From Pampus argenteus (lineage: Eukaryota > Chordata > Actinopteri > Scombriformes > Stromateidae): DNA of 64,000 nt. Numbering within the stretch: position 1 is the first letter of the stretch; every line of letters starts with the position of its first letter. Shown piece after piece: positions 22,966 to 35,982 of this stretch. Location of the stretch: contig CM072878.1 in NCBI GenBank assembly GCA_036937835.1, positions 3,148,001 to 3,212,000 of the forward strand, given 5' to 3'. The translations under genes and the position numbers were made by a program. The notes beneath the pieces were generated by a model. That model was not told where the DNA came from. It was given only the letters and a program-made list of their open reading frames with translations, and searched no databases.

Positions 22966-25900
22966 TCATATGTACACCTGACTGTTGTTTTAAGCCACTA
23001 AACGTGAACCTGAATGTGAACTTATCCATTAAGTTCTATTCTCAGGTCCCATGATGACAACTGAACTACTGTATCGACATTATCTGAATGTAGACCATGG
23101 GATGTGGTTGAAGGTTGTTACATACATTTTCTAATTGTTGTTATGACTGGCTCAGAGGGAGACACGCGTCCCATGTGTTAAATATAAATGTTGCTCTAAT
23201 AGGTTACATCTGTTGAGATTTTACAGGGAAACTGCTAACAGTAAGTGGTTTTGCAACACTGGAAGGCTCAAAAGATGCAAGAACTCCCGGAGGTCCTCCA
23301 AGCTAATTTATAGCAGAAGTGTAGCACAATAACTGGGTTGGGAACAGAACATACATACATTAAAAAATATCAGAAAAATGGAATCCACCCACTCCACCCA
23401 CTCCCTCCCACTCCCTCCACACCTGCTCTCTCCTCGCCTGTCTCCTTGTGCTGTTTATTCTTCAGATATTTCTGTATTCTCATGAGAACCTACAGCAAGT
23501 GATTTGATGTATTATTTGTAGAGGTGTGCTGCACTCTGAGCTAAGAGGGTCCTTGGCTTACACAGTATCGACATCAAAGAATGTAATTTCCCTCGTGGTT
23601 TCTATGAGGTGATGCATTGACTTTACTTTAGATATATTACAGTCTACATTCATATCTACATACACCCTTATTTGTACATTAAGACAATCATGGAAAGGTA
23701 CCTCAGGAAAAACATACTGTACTTGTGATGTTTAGTAACACAACAACACTTGCGGTGCACATTTGAACACAAGGGCTTCCTTACTGCTTTCTTGTGAAAC
23801 ATCATCAATTACACATTTTGCCAATACAAAGTCCACATTAACCAGTCCAAATGCTTGGAAATATTTAAGATATTCTATTCTATAAAATATTTTGGTATGT
23901 GTGTGTGTGTGTGTGTGTGTGTGTTCTACAACTATTTTAAGTTTTTTTTTTATTATTTTAAGATTAATTCAGGTAAGAAATGACAGCAGCTGACAGACCA
24001 GTATAGCTGTCGCTGAACCTCTTGTTCAATTTGTCTTAAAATTTGTCTTTCAAAATCAATATGTAATTATTTTTGGAGTATAAACTTTGTCTCCAGGTAA
24101 AAATATAATGTGGTTTGTCGCTGCCAGTGACTTTGTCTGCCTCTGTGGACTTGTGTATGTTTATATCTCGCCACACTCCAACAGTATGTATACAACAAAC
24201 AGAGCCAGTGTGTATGTGATATTAGATTCTGGTTCGGTGAAAATACTGTATGGTGTGTTGAAGTATCATCAGCAGCGTAATAGTGAACGTACAGTGAAAT
24301 GCACACCAACATGACCCGCACAGTCTAATCAATCTGTCTGATGCTAATTGATCATCTCATCATATCAGACTGATACACTGTCTTACCCGCTGGACTTATC
24401 TGTGTCAACAATACATCATGATAACCTGAAATCATATTAGTAAGGATTAAGCATTATGAGAGAGTATGATGAACAAATCAGCCATTTCTGCTAGGTTCAC
24501 TGCAGCTGCTCTTTCTGCAGGCTTCATCTCATACAGTTTCTAACAAGAAACCAGCATCACACAATATAGAAATATGTTATCGTTTCGAAATAATGTAGGC
24601 AAAGAGTGACTTCAATAGTTTATAGGATCACAACACAACCATTTTATAATACACTTGCTAGTTCAGGGGTCTCTGTGTAGATTCATGTAGATTTTTTATT
24701 TTTACAGATTTATAAAGCTGTGCATACACACGGTTGTGTTTTATAAATCTCAGTCATTACGAAAATGGGTGCGTGTGCACAAGCCTTATTTATAAATGGA
24801 TGTACATACACCCTAGAGACTTGCAGAATCAATACCAAGGAGCATTGAGGCTGTTCTGGCAGAACGTGGTGGTCCAAACATGTTAAGTTGTTTTGTCCTT
24901 TAATTTGTCACCCGTATTTAGGTAGAGGTGATACTGATCGATACGATTGATACTGATCACATCTAAAGATTTCATCCAAATCTCATTGGATCTGAGGTCA
25001 AGAGATCTAACAAACACGCATTAATACTTTATCAGGATGATTCCATCATGCTAGGTAGATCTAAATTAAGAATATTCACATGTTGAATTATCACTCAGAC
25101 TTGGAATGTGTCCATGTACACACTGCTTGATCCTCATTCTCAATGATTAATAATCCTAATCATAACATACATAATTATGCGCCATACACTAAGTATTAGT
25201 GTATGTCCTTATTTGTCATTTTCCTTACCGTCATAATGTGCTTTACATCCTCAGTTTACTACATCTTGTTGATTTTTATCTCTGTAGTTTGTATCAGTGA
25301 CTCCATGTAATTTTAGATTTCTATAATTGGTGTCAGTGACTTCAGTGACTCCATGTAATTATTTTTATAGATGGTATTTATTTTTTTATACATCTGTAGT
25401 TGGTATCAGTGATTCCATCTACACAGCTAGTCTACTGGCACAAGAATCATTAAATCAATCTCAAAGAGAGAACAACACAACATTGATGCTCCATGAAAGC
25501 GAGACCAGTACCTTGTGCAGGCTTGGATCACGTCAACTTGGTTGTTTTTTGACAACAATTAAGGAAGTAAAAGAGATAGACGTGGAGGACATCCAGACCT
25601 CAGCTGCCACTCCTCTCCTGCCTCTTTTGCTGCCGGACATGCCACATGCACATCCATTACCCTGACCTCCACACCCTTACCCTCCACTTTGCTACTGGAA
25701 ACACTACCTCCTGCAGTAGCACTGAATATTGGCACTGGATGAAAATAATGCACTGCAGATTCATCCAGTCAACATAATTCTTATCCATACTGGGTTGGGT
25801 TTGTAGGCACTGAAAACTATGCAGTGAGGTACAGTATTCAGGGTAACCATGACATTGTTTCAAGAATGATGTGATTTTTTGTTTTACAAGTAAAATTCTC

Positions 25901-27338
25901 TGGAAATGAAACGTCACAGGCAGTTATCTCAAAACCTGGATGAATACATGCAAGACTATGCTTTTGTAATTTAAGTGAAATGACCCTTTAAGGAAAGTTA
26001 AAGATATTCTCATGGAACCCAGGCTTTTTTGTGAAAATAAATATAAAATAAACAAAATGAATGTGACAAGTTAGACACCACCTGGTTCTCTACATCCATA
26101 ATTTACTTAACCTACATGATCACTACCTGCAGTAATGCTACATCATATTATTTATGGACATAAAACTCCTTGGTTCAGCCTCTGTCTGTAATAGGCTGTT
26201 TTAGCTCCTGTCTCTTTAAGGCCTCCCTCCCAATGAGCTCAGTCTGTTCTGATTGGTCAGCTTCCGGAAGTCTCAGCTGACTTCCAGCGGTTCCAGAGGC
26301 TATGTAAACAAACAGTAGTAGTAGTGTTTCAGGATTTCATCAACAAAGGCTATGCAACGGATGGCTGTTTGTGGGCAGTCATGAACAATCTGACGTCATT
26401 ATGAGGAGGAAGTAGAGGTAACATTGCAAATGAAACCCTCAATGCAGGCTTGACACTCTAGATTTTGACTTACAGGCATCATTCAACAAGTCCACCAAAT
26501 TAAACAACCACATTGGTTGTTAGTAACTCCACTTCAACCCTTAGGGGCGTAATATACCGTAGTTAAGGTCTAGTTAGGTTTAGGCACAAAAACCACTTGG
26601 TTGGGGCTGGTTTGGGTTAAATTGATCAGTAACATGTGTCTGGTGTAACAGTAGTAACACTGGACGTGATGACTCAAATGTCCGGTTAAAATGTCCCAAC
26701 ATGATGGTAAAAAGTCACCCGTTTAAAGGCATTAAAATGGCTGATGTGACGGCTGAAATGTCTGGTTGGTCGTCTTGAATAGTGTGTAGACTCTTCAGCT
26801 ACTTGTTTGCACAAATTAGCATTTTTCAAACTTATTTTACCATCTAACTAACTATCTATCAATTCTGCCCTACCCACCTCTTACTGATAAGGAAATGAAC
26901 TTATATCAATAGCATCTGAACTATGTCACCTTCCCAGGTCATAATTAATACGGCTGCTAGATGAAATGTAACTATAGGTCATTTTTGGTCATTGAATTTA
27001 CAACCTATAGTGTTGTTTCTCTTGAGAAGACAGCTTGTATTTGTACACACGTATATTCACCTCACCTTTGACCATGTTAAACATAGACATCCAACATCAT
27101 AGTATACAAATAGCAACTTTCTGGAAGTGTTATTGCTGAAGTGCTGCTTTCAGCTTACAGTGAAAATTCTGATGGTTATCACAAGAAAGATGGATTACTG
27201 GGGTCCCAGGATGACTTTTGGGAACCTGGACCTCAAAGGTCCCAGGTTTACTGTGCATCAATTGCAGGTTTATTTGTTATGAAATTTGGATCACTAAAGT
27301 ACAACTAAAGCAGGTCATGGATTATTAATCTTTTAGAA

Positions 27339-27356
27339 GGGGGGGGGGGGGGGGGG
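27339..27356 (+). repeat. run of 18 G
   Basis: Uninterrupted G homopolymer, long enough to hold an intramolecular or intermolecular G-quadruplex. Confidence 0.9.
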
Positions 27357-27908
27357 TCTAGTTTAAAGAAATGTTGTTATATTGTGCTCATGTATTCCAA
27401 AACCATGTTGTGTTTAATTAAATAACCACAAACTAAGGTGGTGTTATGCCGTAGGCCTACAATGAATGTGCTACGTGTAGTCCGTTTGCAATGGAGTTAA
27501 AGGGAACTTGGAGGTGATGGGGTTAATGCACAAGCAGACTAACAGCATGAGTTTGTCAGTCATTAATAACTTAAAACCCAGACACTGATCAAATGAGCAG
27601 AACTTCATTTTATGTCATCCCAAAGATTTGAAAGAAGACTACATTCTGGACATATATGTTTAAAGTGATGTCAGAGACAACAATATGTCATGCATAAATA
27701 TCATATCATTCTCGATGTCAGAAAGTGAGGAATACAATATCCAGCCTTACAGCTACTTCAGGAGAAAGGTTAAGTCACTATCTTTAGAATAACATTAGGT
27801 ACATGAACATGTCATCAGGACAACAATACAGAAAACACCTCATTTGAAATAGAGAAATCACACTGCTGGACAAATGAGAACCAAAGCGGTTGCGTCACTG
27901 ACAGACGC

Positions 27909-27916
27909 TGACGTCA
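27909..27916. promoter_or_regulatory. full palindromic cAMP-response element (TGACGTCA)
   Basis: A perfect 8-base CRE lies about 260 bases inside the putative fbxl16 intron 1, beside the candidate first exon. CREB-type sites near promoters are common in neuronal genes and fbxl16 is brain-enriched, so a role is plausible but unproven. Confidence 0.35.
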
Positions 27917-28174
27917 TTGTGTTTGTTAATAATACGCAGCTCGATGCGGCTGATCAGCTCCGTCTCCCAAAGGCCCCACCGTGCACACAAAGAGCTGGAA
28001 CACCCAGCGCCATACACCCACATCACCCCGATCTCTCTGCAGTCACCGCAGTGTGGATGCTGCTGCCATAACCCAACATCCCGTCATCCATCACAAGCAC
28101 ACACACACACACACACACACACTGCATCCATGGACACATCCTCCTCGTCCGGCCTTTTTTTTTTTTTTACATAC

Positions 28175-28560
28175 CTCTCAGATGAAAATTCACTCGGGCA
28201 TTAATCCATGATCAGCACGCTGTTATCGCAGCCTATCGATCACGTTTCTCCCAACGTTGCGGCGCAGATAGGGCGAAATAAATAATTATCAGAAGGCAGC
28301 CCTGCCCGTTATTTCCTATCGGGAGGCGAGAGATACACCTACTGAGCCCATAGACACAGGAAGAGCACCCGAGTCCAAAATCTGAATGAATCAAACGTAG
28401 GAGAGAACCGGTAAACAGCCTTCTCTTGAAAATTGCAAAAATCTGAGCAAAATAGCTTGTCTGTTGTGTTTTCGATCGCCCAGTCCCCCTCCACAACAGA
28501 GTGGACCTCTGTCTCGTAATTTCTCCTCCACACACACACACACACACACGTAGAGCGGAG
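28175..28560 (-). other. fbxl16: candidate noncoding first exon of fbxl16
   Basis: The acceptor at 16342 directly precedes the fbxl16 start codon, so at least one upstream noncoding exon must exist. The best match I see is a CpG-richer stretch ending at 28175 with a strong minus-strand donor (CTGAGAG|gtatgt). The body contains ATCGATAGGCTGCGATAAC-like CpG-bearing sequence unlike the AT-rich surroundings, and no conserved protein. The 5' end is unknown; the right limit is set where a (CA)n tract begins. This is inference and other first exons are possible. Confidence 0.4.
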
Positions 28561-30369
28561 CAGCTCTGTCTCATTTAAAGAGATAGGATAGGGCAGCTGG
28601 AGCAGCGCTGTGCACACAACCACTCTGCCTGCTTCTTATGTAACCTGAGCAGCCCAGACACACACATACTGAAAACGGTTTACCTGCTTCCATGTGTGTG
28701 TGTCTGTGTGTGTGTGTGTGTGTGTGATTATGGCTATCTGAGGGGCAGGTGGGGCTGCACAGGGTCCTCTGGTCTTGGGTGGATTTAAGTTGATTGGATG
28801 TCTGTCTCACAAATGAACAGACTTTTCTTGGAGAATGAGTAAATCTCTCAGTGGAATACAAATGAGAGTTATTAATGGTTTTTATATTAACCTGTTCAGT
28901 CAAAGCCAAAAGAAAATGTATTATTTTCACTAATCAGTGTTGCTTATTAGTTTTCAGTATGGATGTACAGCGCATCCTTTTTTAGGATAAGAACTTTAAA
29001 GTTAAGGAATGTTTGGAGTAAACGGTGCAGCTGTTAAACTGTATAACAGATTCTAATCAACCTGGAAAAGGCTCATTACTAAATGCATTTATAAGTTCTA
29101 AAGGTGTCGCATATAGGAGGAACACAACTAATTAGTGTAACTAATATTAACATTGTGCTTACAATTGCATCATTATTGGAATCCATAAATAACACTGGTA
29201 GAAAATGCATAAAGTGCAACAGCAAACCTTTACTCAGGTTTTACTGCAGTCACAAACTGTTCTGACTTCATAGGTTCAACATTTAGAACATGAAACTTCT
29301 GAACAGAGAGAAATGCAGTGTGACATATATGTGGTATGAAGATTCCATTTGATAAATAATGATGAAAGTTTTTTTACAGTCTTCAGGAGAATGAGACACA
29401 AACTTGATGCCACAACGAAACACACACTTCTAACTAAGTTTGCTGATAAGGCCTATTGAATTATTGAATGTCAGTTGACAGATACACCAATCTACTAAAC
29501 TGAGAGTGGGCAGGGACTTAGAGCGAAAACCGAAATGGCTAGTACACTACATATCAACATATTAAAGTTTGCACTTAGCTTATTATCTAGTCTTTAGTCT
29601 ATTATGACAACTGGACTGTGAACCAGATTGGGTTCTACTGTAATATAATTGTACTCTTTAGGAAAAAGAATGGTTCATGTACATGTAGGTCACATAATGT
29701 AAGATCGACTCTGAATGCATTAGCAGGAGTTTTCTCAAAGACCCACCAACAGATGTTCTGTTGAATAAAAATAAGTCAACCATAATCAGCAATTATCATG
29801 AGAAGGAAACACAAATCATTTTGAAGCAGAGATTAAGTCTTTTCCTTGTATGACTTTGAATAACATTCATTTGATTAAAACTGAATATGAAGTATAGAAT
29901 CAAAAAGGGGGATAAAGGGTGTTTATATAGATTAGTGTCTATAGTGTGAATTCCTGGATAATAAATGTTAATCTACAATTTTCTGTAGAGGTTCCAGTAA
30001 TATTTGTACGGAAGAAGCATTTAACATGACATGGTTACGATACCTTTGAGTCCAAATATGTTACAATTGCAAGAACAATACTTCTTAAAATGTCTGATTT
30101 GAAAAAGAACCGAATTGTAATTATAACTATTCTAATTATCTGTGAAGTCTGCCTGCGCTTTCATATGTTTCTATCTGCTGATGTCTCGGCTTTCTATCAC
30201 TCACTCATTTCATGTTTTGTTGAAATGATTGTTATTTGGGGTACTATGCGCGCTGTTTTCTCTGTAACTTAGTGTACAATAAATTTGGATTGAGCTGCAA
30301 CCACAGCCCTATAAAACAGTCACTCAGTAAAAGAAATGTAGTAATCATAGTGTTCCTGACATTTTATAC

Positions 30370-30725
30370 AAATTCAAATGGTTTGACTCATATTTAAACG
30401 GACATGAACATTGTGCTGCGATTAATAACATCAAGTCTGTTTTTTTCAAAATTTAAACAGGAATTCCCCAAGGAACTGTCTTGGGTCCCATTCTTTTCAG
30501 TTTCTATTATCAGCAACCTGAAAATGTGCCCTGGTTTAGGGCTTTAGCTGTATTCTGACAATAAGTATGATGCTGTTGCAGATAAGCTAACCAAAAACTT
30601 AGTAGCTTGGATGCCCCCTGTTTGACATTAAACACTAAGAAAACAAAGTCTGTTTTTCCATTAAAAAGGAACCTGCAACAGAATCCTTGAATGTTACAAT
30701 TAAAGATGAGCTCACTGAACAAGTA
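30370..30725 (+). mobile_element. degenerate non-LTR retrotransposon, reverse transcriptase core
   Basis: The plus strand shows WFDSYLNG, then TGIPQGTVLGPILFSFY (RT motif with PQG) around 30460-30505 and a broken YADD-like region near 30550-30575, with stops between. This is the usual layout of L2/Rex1-like LINE reverse transcriptases. 5' and 3' parts are not recognised. Confidence 0.7.
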
Positions 30726-31082
30726 ACATAGTGTTTTGTTATTTTGGTTTCTTGTATCTTCTCTGTCATGGACTCATTTCTGGATTTTTTTGTGTAGCAG
30801 TGTGTGTTTCTGTGTTTACATTTGGCCTCCTGGCATTTTAGATTCTCTTGAATCTGATTATGTTTTGGGGGCTTTTGGTTTTGTTTGTGTTGTTCCACCC
30901 CTGGCCTGCTTTTCTCACACTTTCCCTCCACACCTGCCCTGCATCATTCTTATCAGCCTATTGGCTCCCTGCCTGTGCTCCTGCCCACTCACCTGTGCCC
31001 CATTTCCTGATTAGATGAGTCTGTATTTCAGCCCTGTTGGAGGCTTTGTTCTGTTTTAGTTTGTTGTACTCTGTTTGGTTTG

Positions 31083-31142
31083 TTCTGTCTTGTCTTGCCT
31101 TGTCTTGTCTTGTCTTGTCTTGTCTTGTCTTGTCTTGTCTTG
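31083..31142 (+). repeat. (TCTTG)n pentanucleotide microsatellite
   Basis: About 12 units with one tgcct variant. Confidence 0.9.
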
Positions 31143-32050
31143 CCAGTATTGTTGAGTCCTGTTTCTGCTCTTTTGACTAAATATATATTATTATATAATA
31201 ATACACATGTATTAAATATATTTTTTTCTGCCTACATAACAAATCTCTTGTTTTACAAATCTTGTTTGTTGTGTCTTGTTTTACAAGATTTGTAATGCCT
31301 GCTGTTTTATGATAAGAAATTGCTTGACATTTAAGTGTGCCTTGCTTTTTTTCTAAATTCATTGACTTTCTCACATCTGTCCTATGGTTTACCTACCTGT
31401 TCCCAGGCCAACCAGTCAGTAATCAAATCCATAGAGTGTCTATACATATAATAAGGCCAAACAAGGCATATAACGTACCATCATTACTGCAATCATAATT
31501 AATACAAGATTTTAAGTTTTGCAAACTTTATTGATTTTTGACTTGCTCCTCAGCCTTTCTGCAAATACTGTACATCAAGACTACAGAGCTGCAGACCCAC
31601 CAGGGCAGCTTCAAGTGGCAACTATAAAGTTCCACTCTGCAAAACATATTTTGCTCAAACAGCTTTTTTCTGTGAAAGGAGCAAAGTCCTGCAGATGTCA
31701 CCACTTTTAGGAGACCGACCAAATGGCTAATTCATCAACAAACCTGTACTCATGTCTAGTTTTCTGTAGCTATGTTACTTTTAAATGTGTGTGTTATTAT
31801 ATCTTGTAGTACTCACTTTAACTTAAATGGATACAAATATGTTGCTACAATATGAAATAATAAAACCACCTTCTACCTCTACAGATATGTGACTCAACAG
31901 CCAGCCTTACATATAGTCTGAGAAAAAATTAATCTTAAAAGAAATTAGTCACTTTTTGGTTTATTATTGCAGTGTCTTTGGGCATTTTTGACAAAAAAAC
32001 TTATTCATTAAAAGGGGGAATACAAAATAGGAGCATCTTTAATTTCTTGA

Positions 32051-32058
<8 letters not shown>

Positions 32059-32095
<37 letters not shown>
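32059..32095 (+). repeat. (CA)n microsatellite
   Basis: About 18 units; other short CA/TG tracts lie at 28100-28122, 28532-28549, 28696-28726 and 35659-35683. Confidence 0.9.
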
Positions 32096-32099
<4 letters not shown>

Positions 32100-32517
32100 A
32101 AACTAAATCTGAATATTTTCTATTTTTTGCTTTATAATGTGAAATTTGATGCTTTCACCTTTGTGTTTCTAAACATTCTGAACAAAACCATCTGAGAGAA
32201 AAAAATCAGTCTGTGCTTGAACTGCTCACAGCTCACACCCACTCAGGCTAACCTGTCATGTGAGTCAACACTGTTTCATTTTAAGGGGTCAAAACAGATT
32301 GAGAATTATTGCCATAAACCCCCTTGTCCTGTTATGGGCATCACTTCAGTGAGGAAGTGACGGCGCGGCTCACTGTCTCTCCTCCTCTGCTTGTTCAGTA
32401 TCTTCCAGGCATGCACAGCGCAGCCGCCCCTGACTCTCTCTCCATTTCTTTCTTCCTTTCTTTCTTTATGTGTGTCTCTCTCTCTGAGTCCGAAGAGGCA
32501 GAGAGCTGGAGAGCTTT

Positions 32518-32527
32518 CTATTTATAG
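32518..32527. promoter_or_regulatory. perfect MEF2-type site in a GC-richer patch
   Basis: ctatttatag matches YTAWWWWTAR on both strands. The surrounding 32340-32560 carries ggaagtgacggcgcggc (ETS/CRE-like) and looks non-repetitive; regulatory function is only a suggestion. Confidence 0.3.
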
Positions 32528-35084
32528 AATCCTACCCGCCTGTTCAGCCTCCCACCCCCTTCGGCACAAAGAGATACACCCACATAGACACACACAAAGC
32601 ATCCATGGACAGCACGCTTGCAAGCACAACACACGGGGCATTGCACAATAATGTACAAAGCACACACACGCATAGACACACTGAAACAGAAAGAACAGAA
32701 GCACAGTATGCACACATGAACAAATAGGCCTACAGCCATGAAAATGTCAAATGCAAAGCAAAGCCTAATAAAAACGCAGCATTAATAATGCAGTGAAGGA
32801 AGAGGAACACTCCCTGTAATGGATACAGGAGGGCTTCCACTTGCTTTGACAATGCAGCATGACAGTTACCCAACCATTTCTTTATGTGCTGTTTGCGTCC
32901 ACCTTGTTGCAGCTAGAACAATCTACAGTGATACTTTGATGAATGAGTCATGAATGGAGCATGCTGGTGTTTTCTATGCTTTAGCCCATTATGGATTCCT
33001 ACTGAGTTTCCTCTAAACAATTAGTTATGTTTAGAGATAGATAGATCCCATTGCAATCATCCCATCCCAACAACACATCCAGACTATCAGTCATTGCATA
33101 TGCCCAGCATACATTCACTCAACTGTCTTCCAAAAACACCAGGTAGTAAAATGTCATAAAAATAGAAAAATGTCTTACTAGTAAAATACCTGTCATGGAA
33201 ATAAATAAATAAATAAATGAATATTAGTGCAAAACAAGGTACTGATTGGGGGTGGGATGTGGTTATTACATTCAGTGTTTCCCACCAAAGCACTTGGGAC
33301 TCTAGTTTCATGGCTGGGTGATACAGGGGTACATTATGTGCAAAGCTGGCAGTAACAAGACTGAAAAAGGGGAGCTAATTAAGAATAGTGACCTGTGCCA
33401 TTTGTCCCCCATCTGCCATCTCAGCCACTTCATGAAAAAATGAAACACTGTAAACACTAATTCACATAGTTTACGGTTTCAAGCCTTGCATCTATGGTAA
33501 AGGGACATAAACACATCAGATGGACATAGTGGTTCTATTCTGATTCAGCTTAAGATTTTTAATATACTAAAGGTTATGATGTGATGAAGCTAGTGAAGCT
33601 GTAAACAGAATTGCATTCCAGCACAAGCACAGTGGCGTCTGTCTTACACAGAACTCTCTCTTCTACTCTTAATGTTATTACAATGTATTGTATCAGATTG
33701 TTACATACTGTATGTTCTGTTAATTGGGAAGAAATGTAAATAAATGCAAGGAATCTAGGATTATCTTACCCCATGTTTTACTGCCATGTTTTACCAGGGC
33801 TGCTAACAGCCAATAGTTTGTTTTATGCGTGTTTTACTTTTATGTATGTTTTGTGTTGTATTTACTTTTGTTTTCTGTTGGATATTTGCCCTTAATTACC
33901 ATGAAAAGACACTTAATTCCTCTACTGTCACTCAAAACAATGATATTCTTTTGGGATTAGTGTCTCTTTAAGACAGGTGGCGCCACCATACCTTTACTGA
34001 TAGAGGACCTCTGTGATGCATTCCAGACAAGATGACCACACAAGATACAACAGTGGATATGGGGAGAGTGATACAGAGTGTGACACCATAACAGCTTGAA
34101 ACATCAGTCATCAGCAGGATGTAGAATGCCACTGTTCCACAGACATTGTAAACAACATGTTAACATTTGGGTTTTAATACATCTAATGATCATATTCCAA
34201 ACAGTGTGAAGATGAATGAATGAACACCAATACACAAACAGACAAACACATGGATGCTCGTATAGGCACTGCAGTGAAGATGACTCAGCCACTAGTGTTG
34301 CCATGGAAACACAGCCTCTTTTAGTACACGTCTCTTAGTAACTGTGTGGTTGCCGAGGATGGAGCTTGTGTGTCCATGTGTGCATGTCTGACACTCAGCT
34401 ATTGCTATACATAATTCAAATGAATACAGCATTTTTAGGAAATAATTTCAGAATGCACTTGTTATTTTTATTTTATTTCATCAGTTGTTTACTTATTTGC
34501 TTATTTATCTATTTATTAGAAATGCAATAGAAAGAGAGGAATCTTAAGAGAAAGAATGAACTGAAAACCTTTGAGAGCAAAAACACAAGCCAGTGTTAAA
34601 CCTTCCAGAACCAGTGTTTCAACATAACATACAGTCAGAGCCCCAGGCTGACTTAGTGTTTTGGTGTTCCATCATTTTACAGCAGCACAGGGCTGTGGAC
34701 CAGTACCAGGCCATGGGACACAAACATTATCAATATAAGTGTGAATATTAAATAAATAATTAAGACAATCATATAAGAAATTAGTCATGTGTGATATGTG
34801 ATTTATTCATTCAAATCAGAGCAACAGACAATTACAATGTGTCTCTGCTCTGTTTGTTTTGATTGACAGACAAATAATTTGTGATGAGTGGCATTATAGA
34901 AATAAAACACTGAGGCAACTAAAAAACTTTAGCTGGGCCAACAGTGTCTTAAGGTTTTGTCACCACTTAAAACTTAATAGTTAAAGAAATGAAATAAAAT
35001 GAAATCAACAAGATTTAGTGGAGCCTATTCTTATCTTTTTAGGCCATCACCTTTATTTGTTAAACCCTAGGTACAAGTAGATCA

Positions 35085-35294
35085 CAAGGAATGTAAATCG
35101 AACGCAACTGGACTTGGTTATTTTTCTTTTAATTTTATTTGTCTTGGTTATTTGGTTATTGACCAAGAGGCTTCATCAGTTCATGGACTGATAAAGCCTC
35201 TTGAATGAGAGGTGAAACGTCTTCAAAGACAAATAACCAAATCAATAACCAAATAACCAAGACAAATAAAATTGCGTTCGATTTAATTTCCTTG
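35085..35294. repeat. 210-bp nested palindrome
   Basis: Three nested inverted pairs: outer 35085-35107 with 35272-35294 (21 of 23), middle 35131-35162 with 35242-35273 (32 of 32) and inner 35164-35180 with 35187-35203 (16 of 17, 6-base loop). The right half continues ccttgagataaccatgacct, which looks like the tail of a fish dispersed repeat. Confidence 0.88.
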
Positions 35295-35655
35295 AGATAA
35301 CCATGACCTGGATGAATGAGAGTATTCACTGGCTTAAGTAGATCACACAACTTTTGGATGTTTTCCACCATCCTGATATCATTCATAGCCTTCTACTGCT
35401 GGCCTTGATTAAAATACACCACTTTTATGATATTTAAAAATAAAATAAATGGCTCATGAAATAAAAACAGTTGGAATGCAATTAATGAAGTTTTACAAAT
35501 GCATTATTTTATAGTTTCATGGTAATATTAAATTGTGTGTATTTACTTATGATTATGTATTTCATTGTCTTACATTTATTTAATATCAAACACTTTGGTT
35601 CTTCCTACAATGTTTCTAATGTTGTCTAATAAGACAAAAGACTTCAGGAGTCACA

Positions 35656-35688
<33 letters not shown>

Positions 35689-35974
35689 AATTTAAAAAAA
35701 TGTCTTAGGTCTGATATATACCAACAGCTGCATCAGAAATGTTGTGCATAATTCATAACAATCCTCCATCACCCACATGCTCCTTCCTCTTTGTCCCTAC
35801 TGCTCACCCTCCCTCTCACCAGGCCAGCCTGCTCCATTCATGCTGTTTTTTATGCCATTCATTGTGTTATGCTACCAAGCTAAGCTAAGGCATGGATGCA
35901 GTAGCTAACAGGCCCAGCTAACCCACCCTTAGCAGGCTTCTCTTCAACACAGAGCCCTGTATGATTGGATGCAT

Positions 35975-35982
35975 TGACGTCA
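35975..35982. promoter_or_regulatory. full CRE (TGACGTCA) in a GC-richer patch
   Basis: A second perfect CRE in the window, followed within 7 bases by ctgacgcacggc. The patch 35770-36150 has no repeat signature I recognise. Confidence 0.3.

Larger units (their letters stand above)
16343..28174 (-). other. fbxl16: probable fbxl16 intron 1; no conserved coding sequence seen
   Basis: Roughly 11.8 kb, AT-rich, with only short unsupported open frames. It holds repeats listed separately (paired copies near 19.9 and 21.1 kb, a Penelope-like scrap at 22.3 kb, a foldback element at 22.6-23.0 kb), a short (GT)n at 23898-23924, a run of 18 G at 27339 and candidate dispersed repeats around 24.84 and 26.17-26.78 kb. 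Treating it as an intron depends on the inferred first exon. Confidence 0.45.

Noticed and set aside
25327..25665. 112-residue plus-strand frame
   Set aside because: No conserved domain, low-complexity ends and no plausible splice sites; within the range expected by chance.
28233..28930. Overlapping minus-strand frames of about 100 residues
   Set aside because: They cover the candidate fbxl16 noncoding first exon and CA/TG tracts; no conserved protein is apparent.
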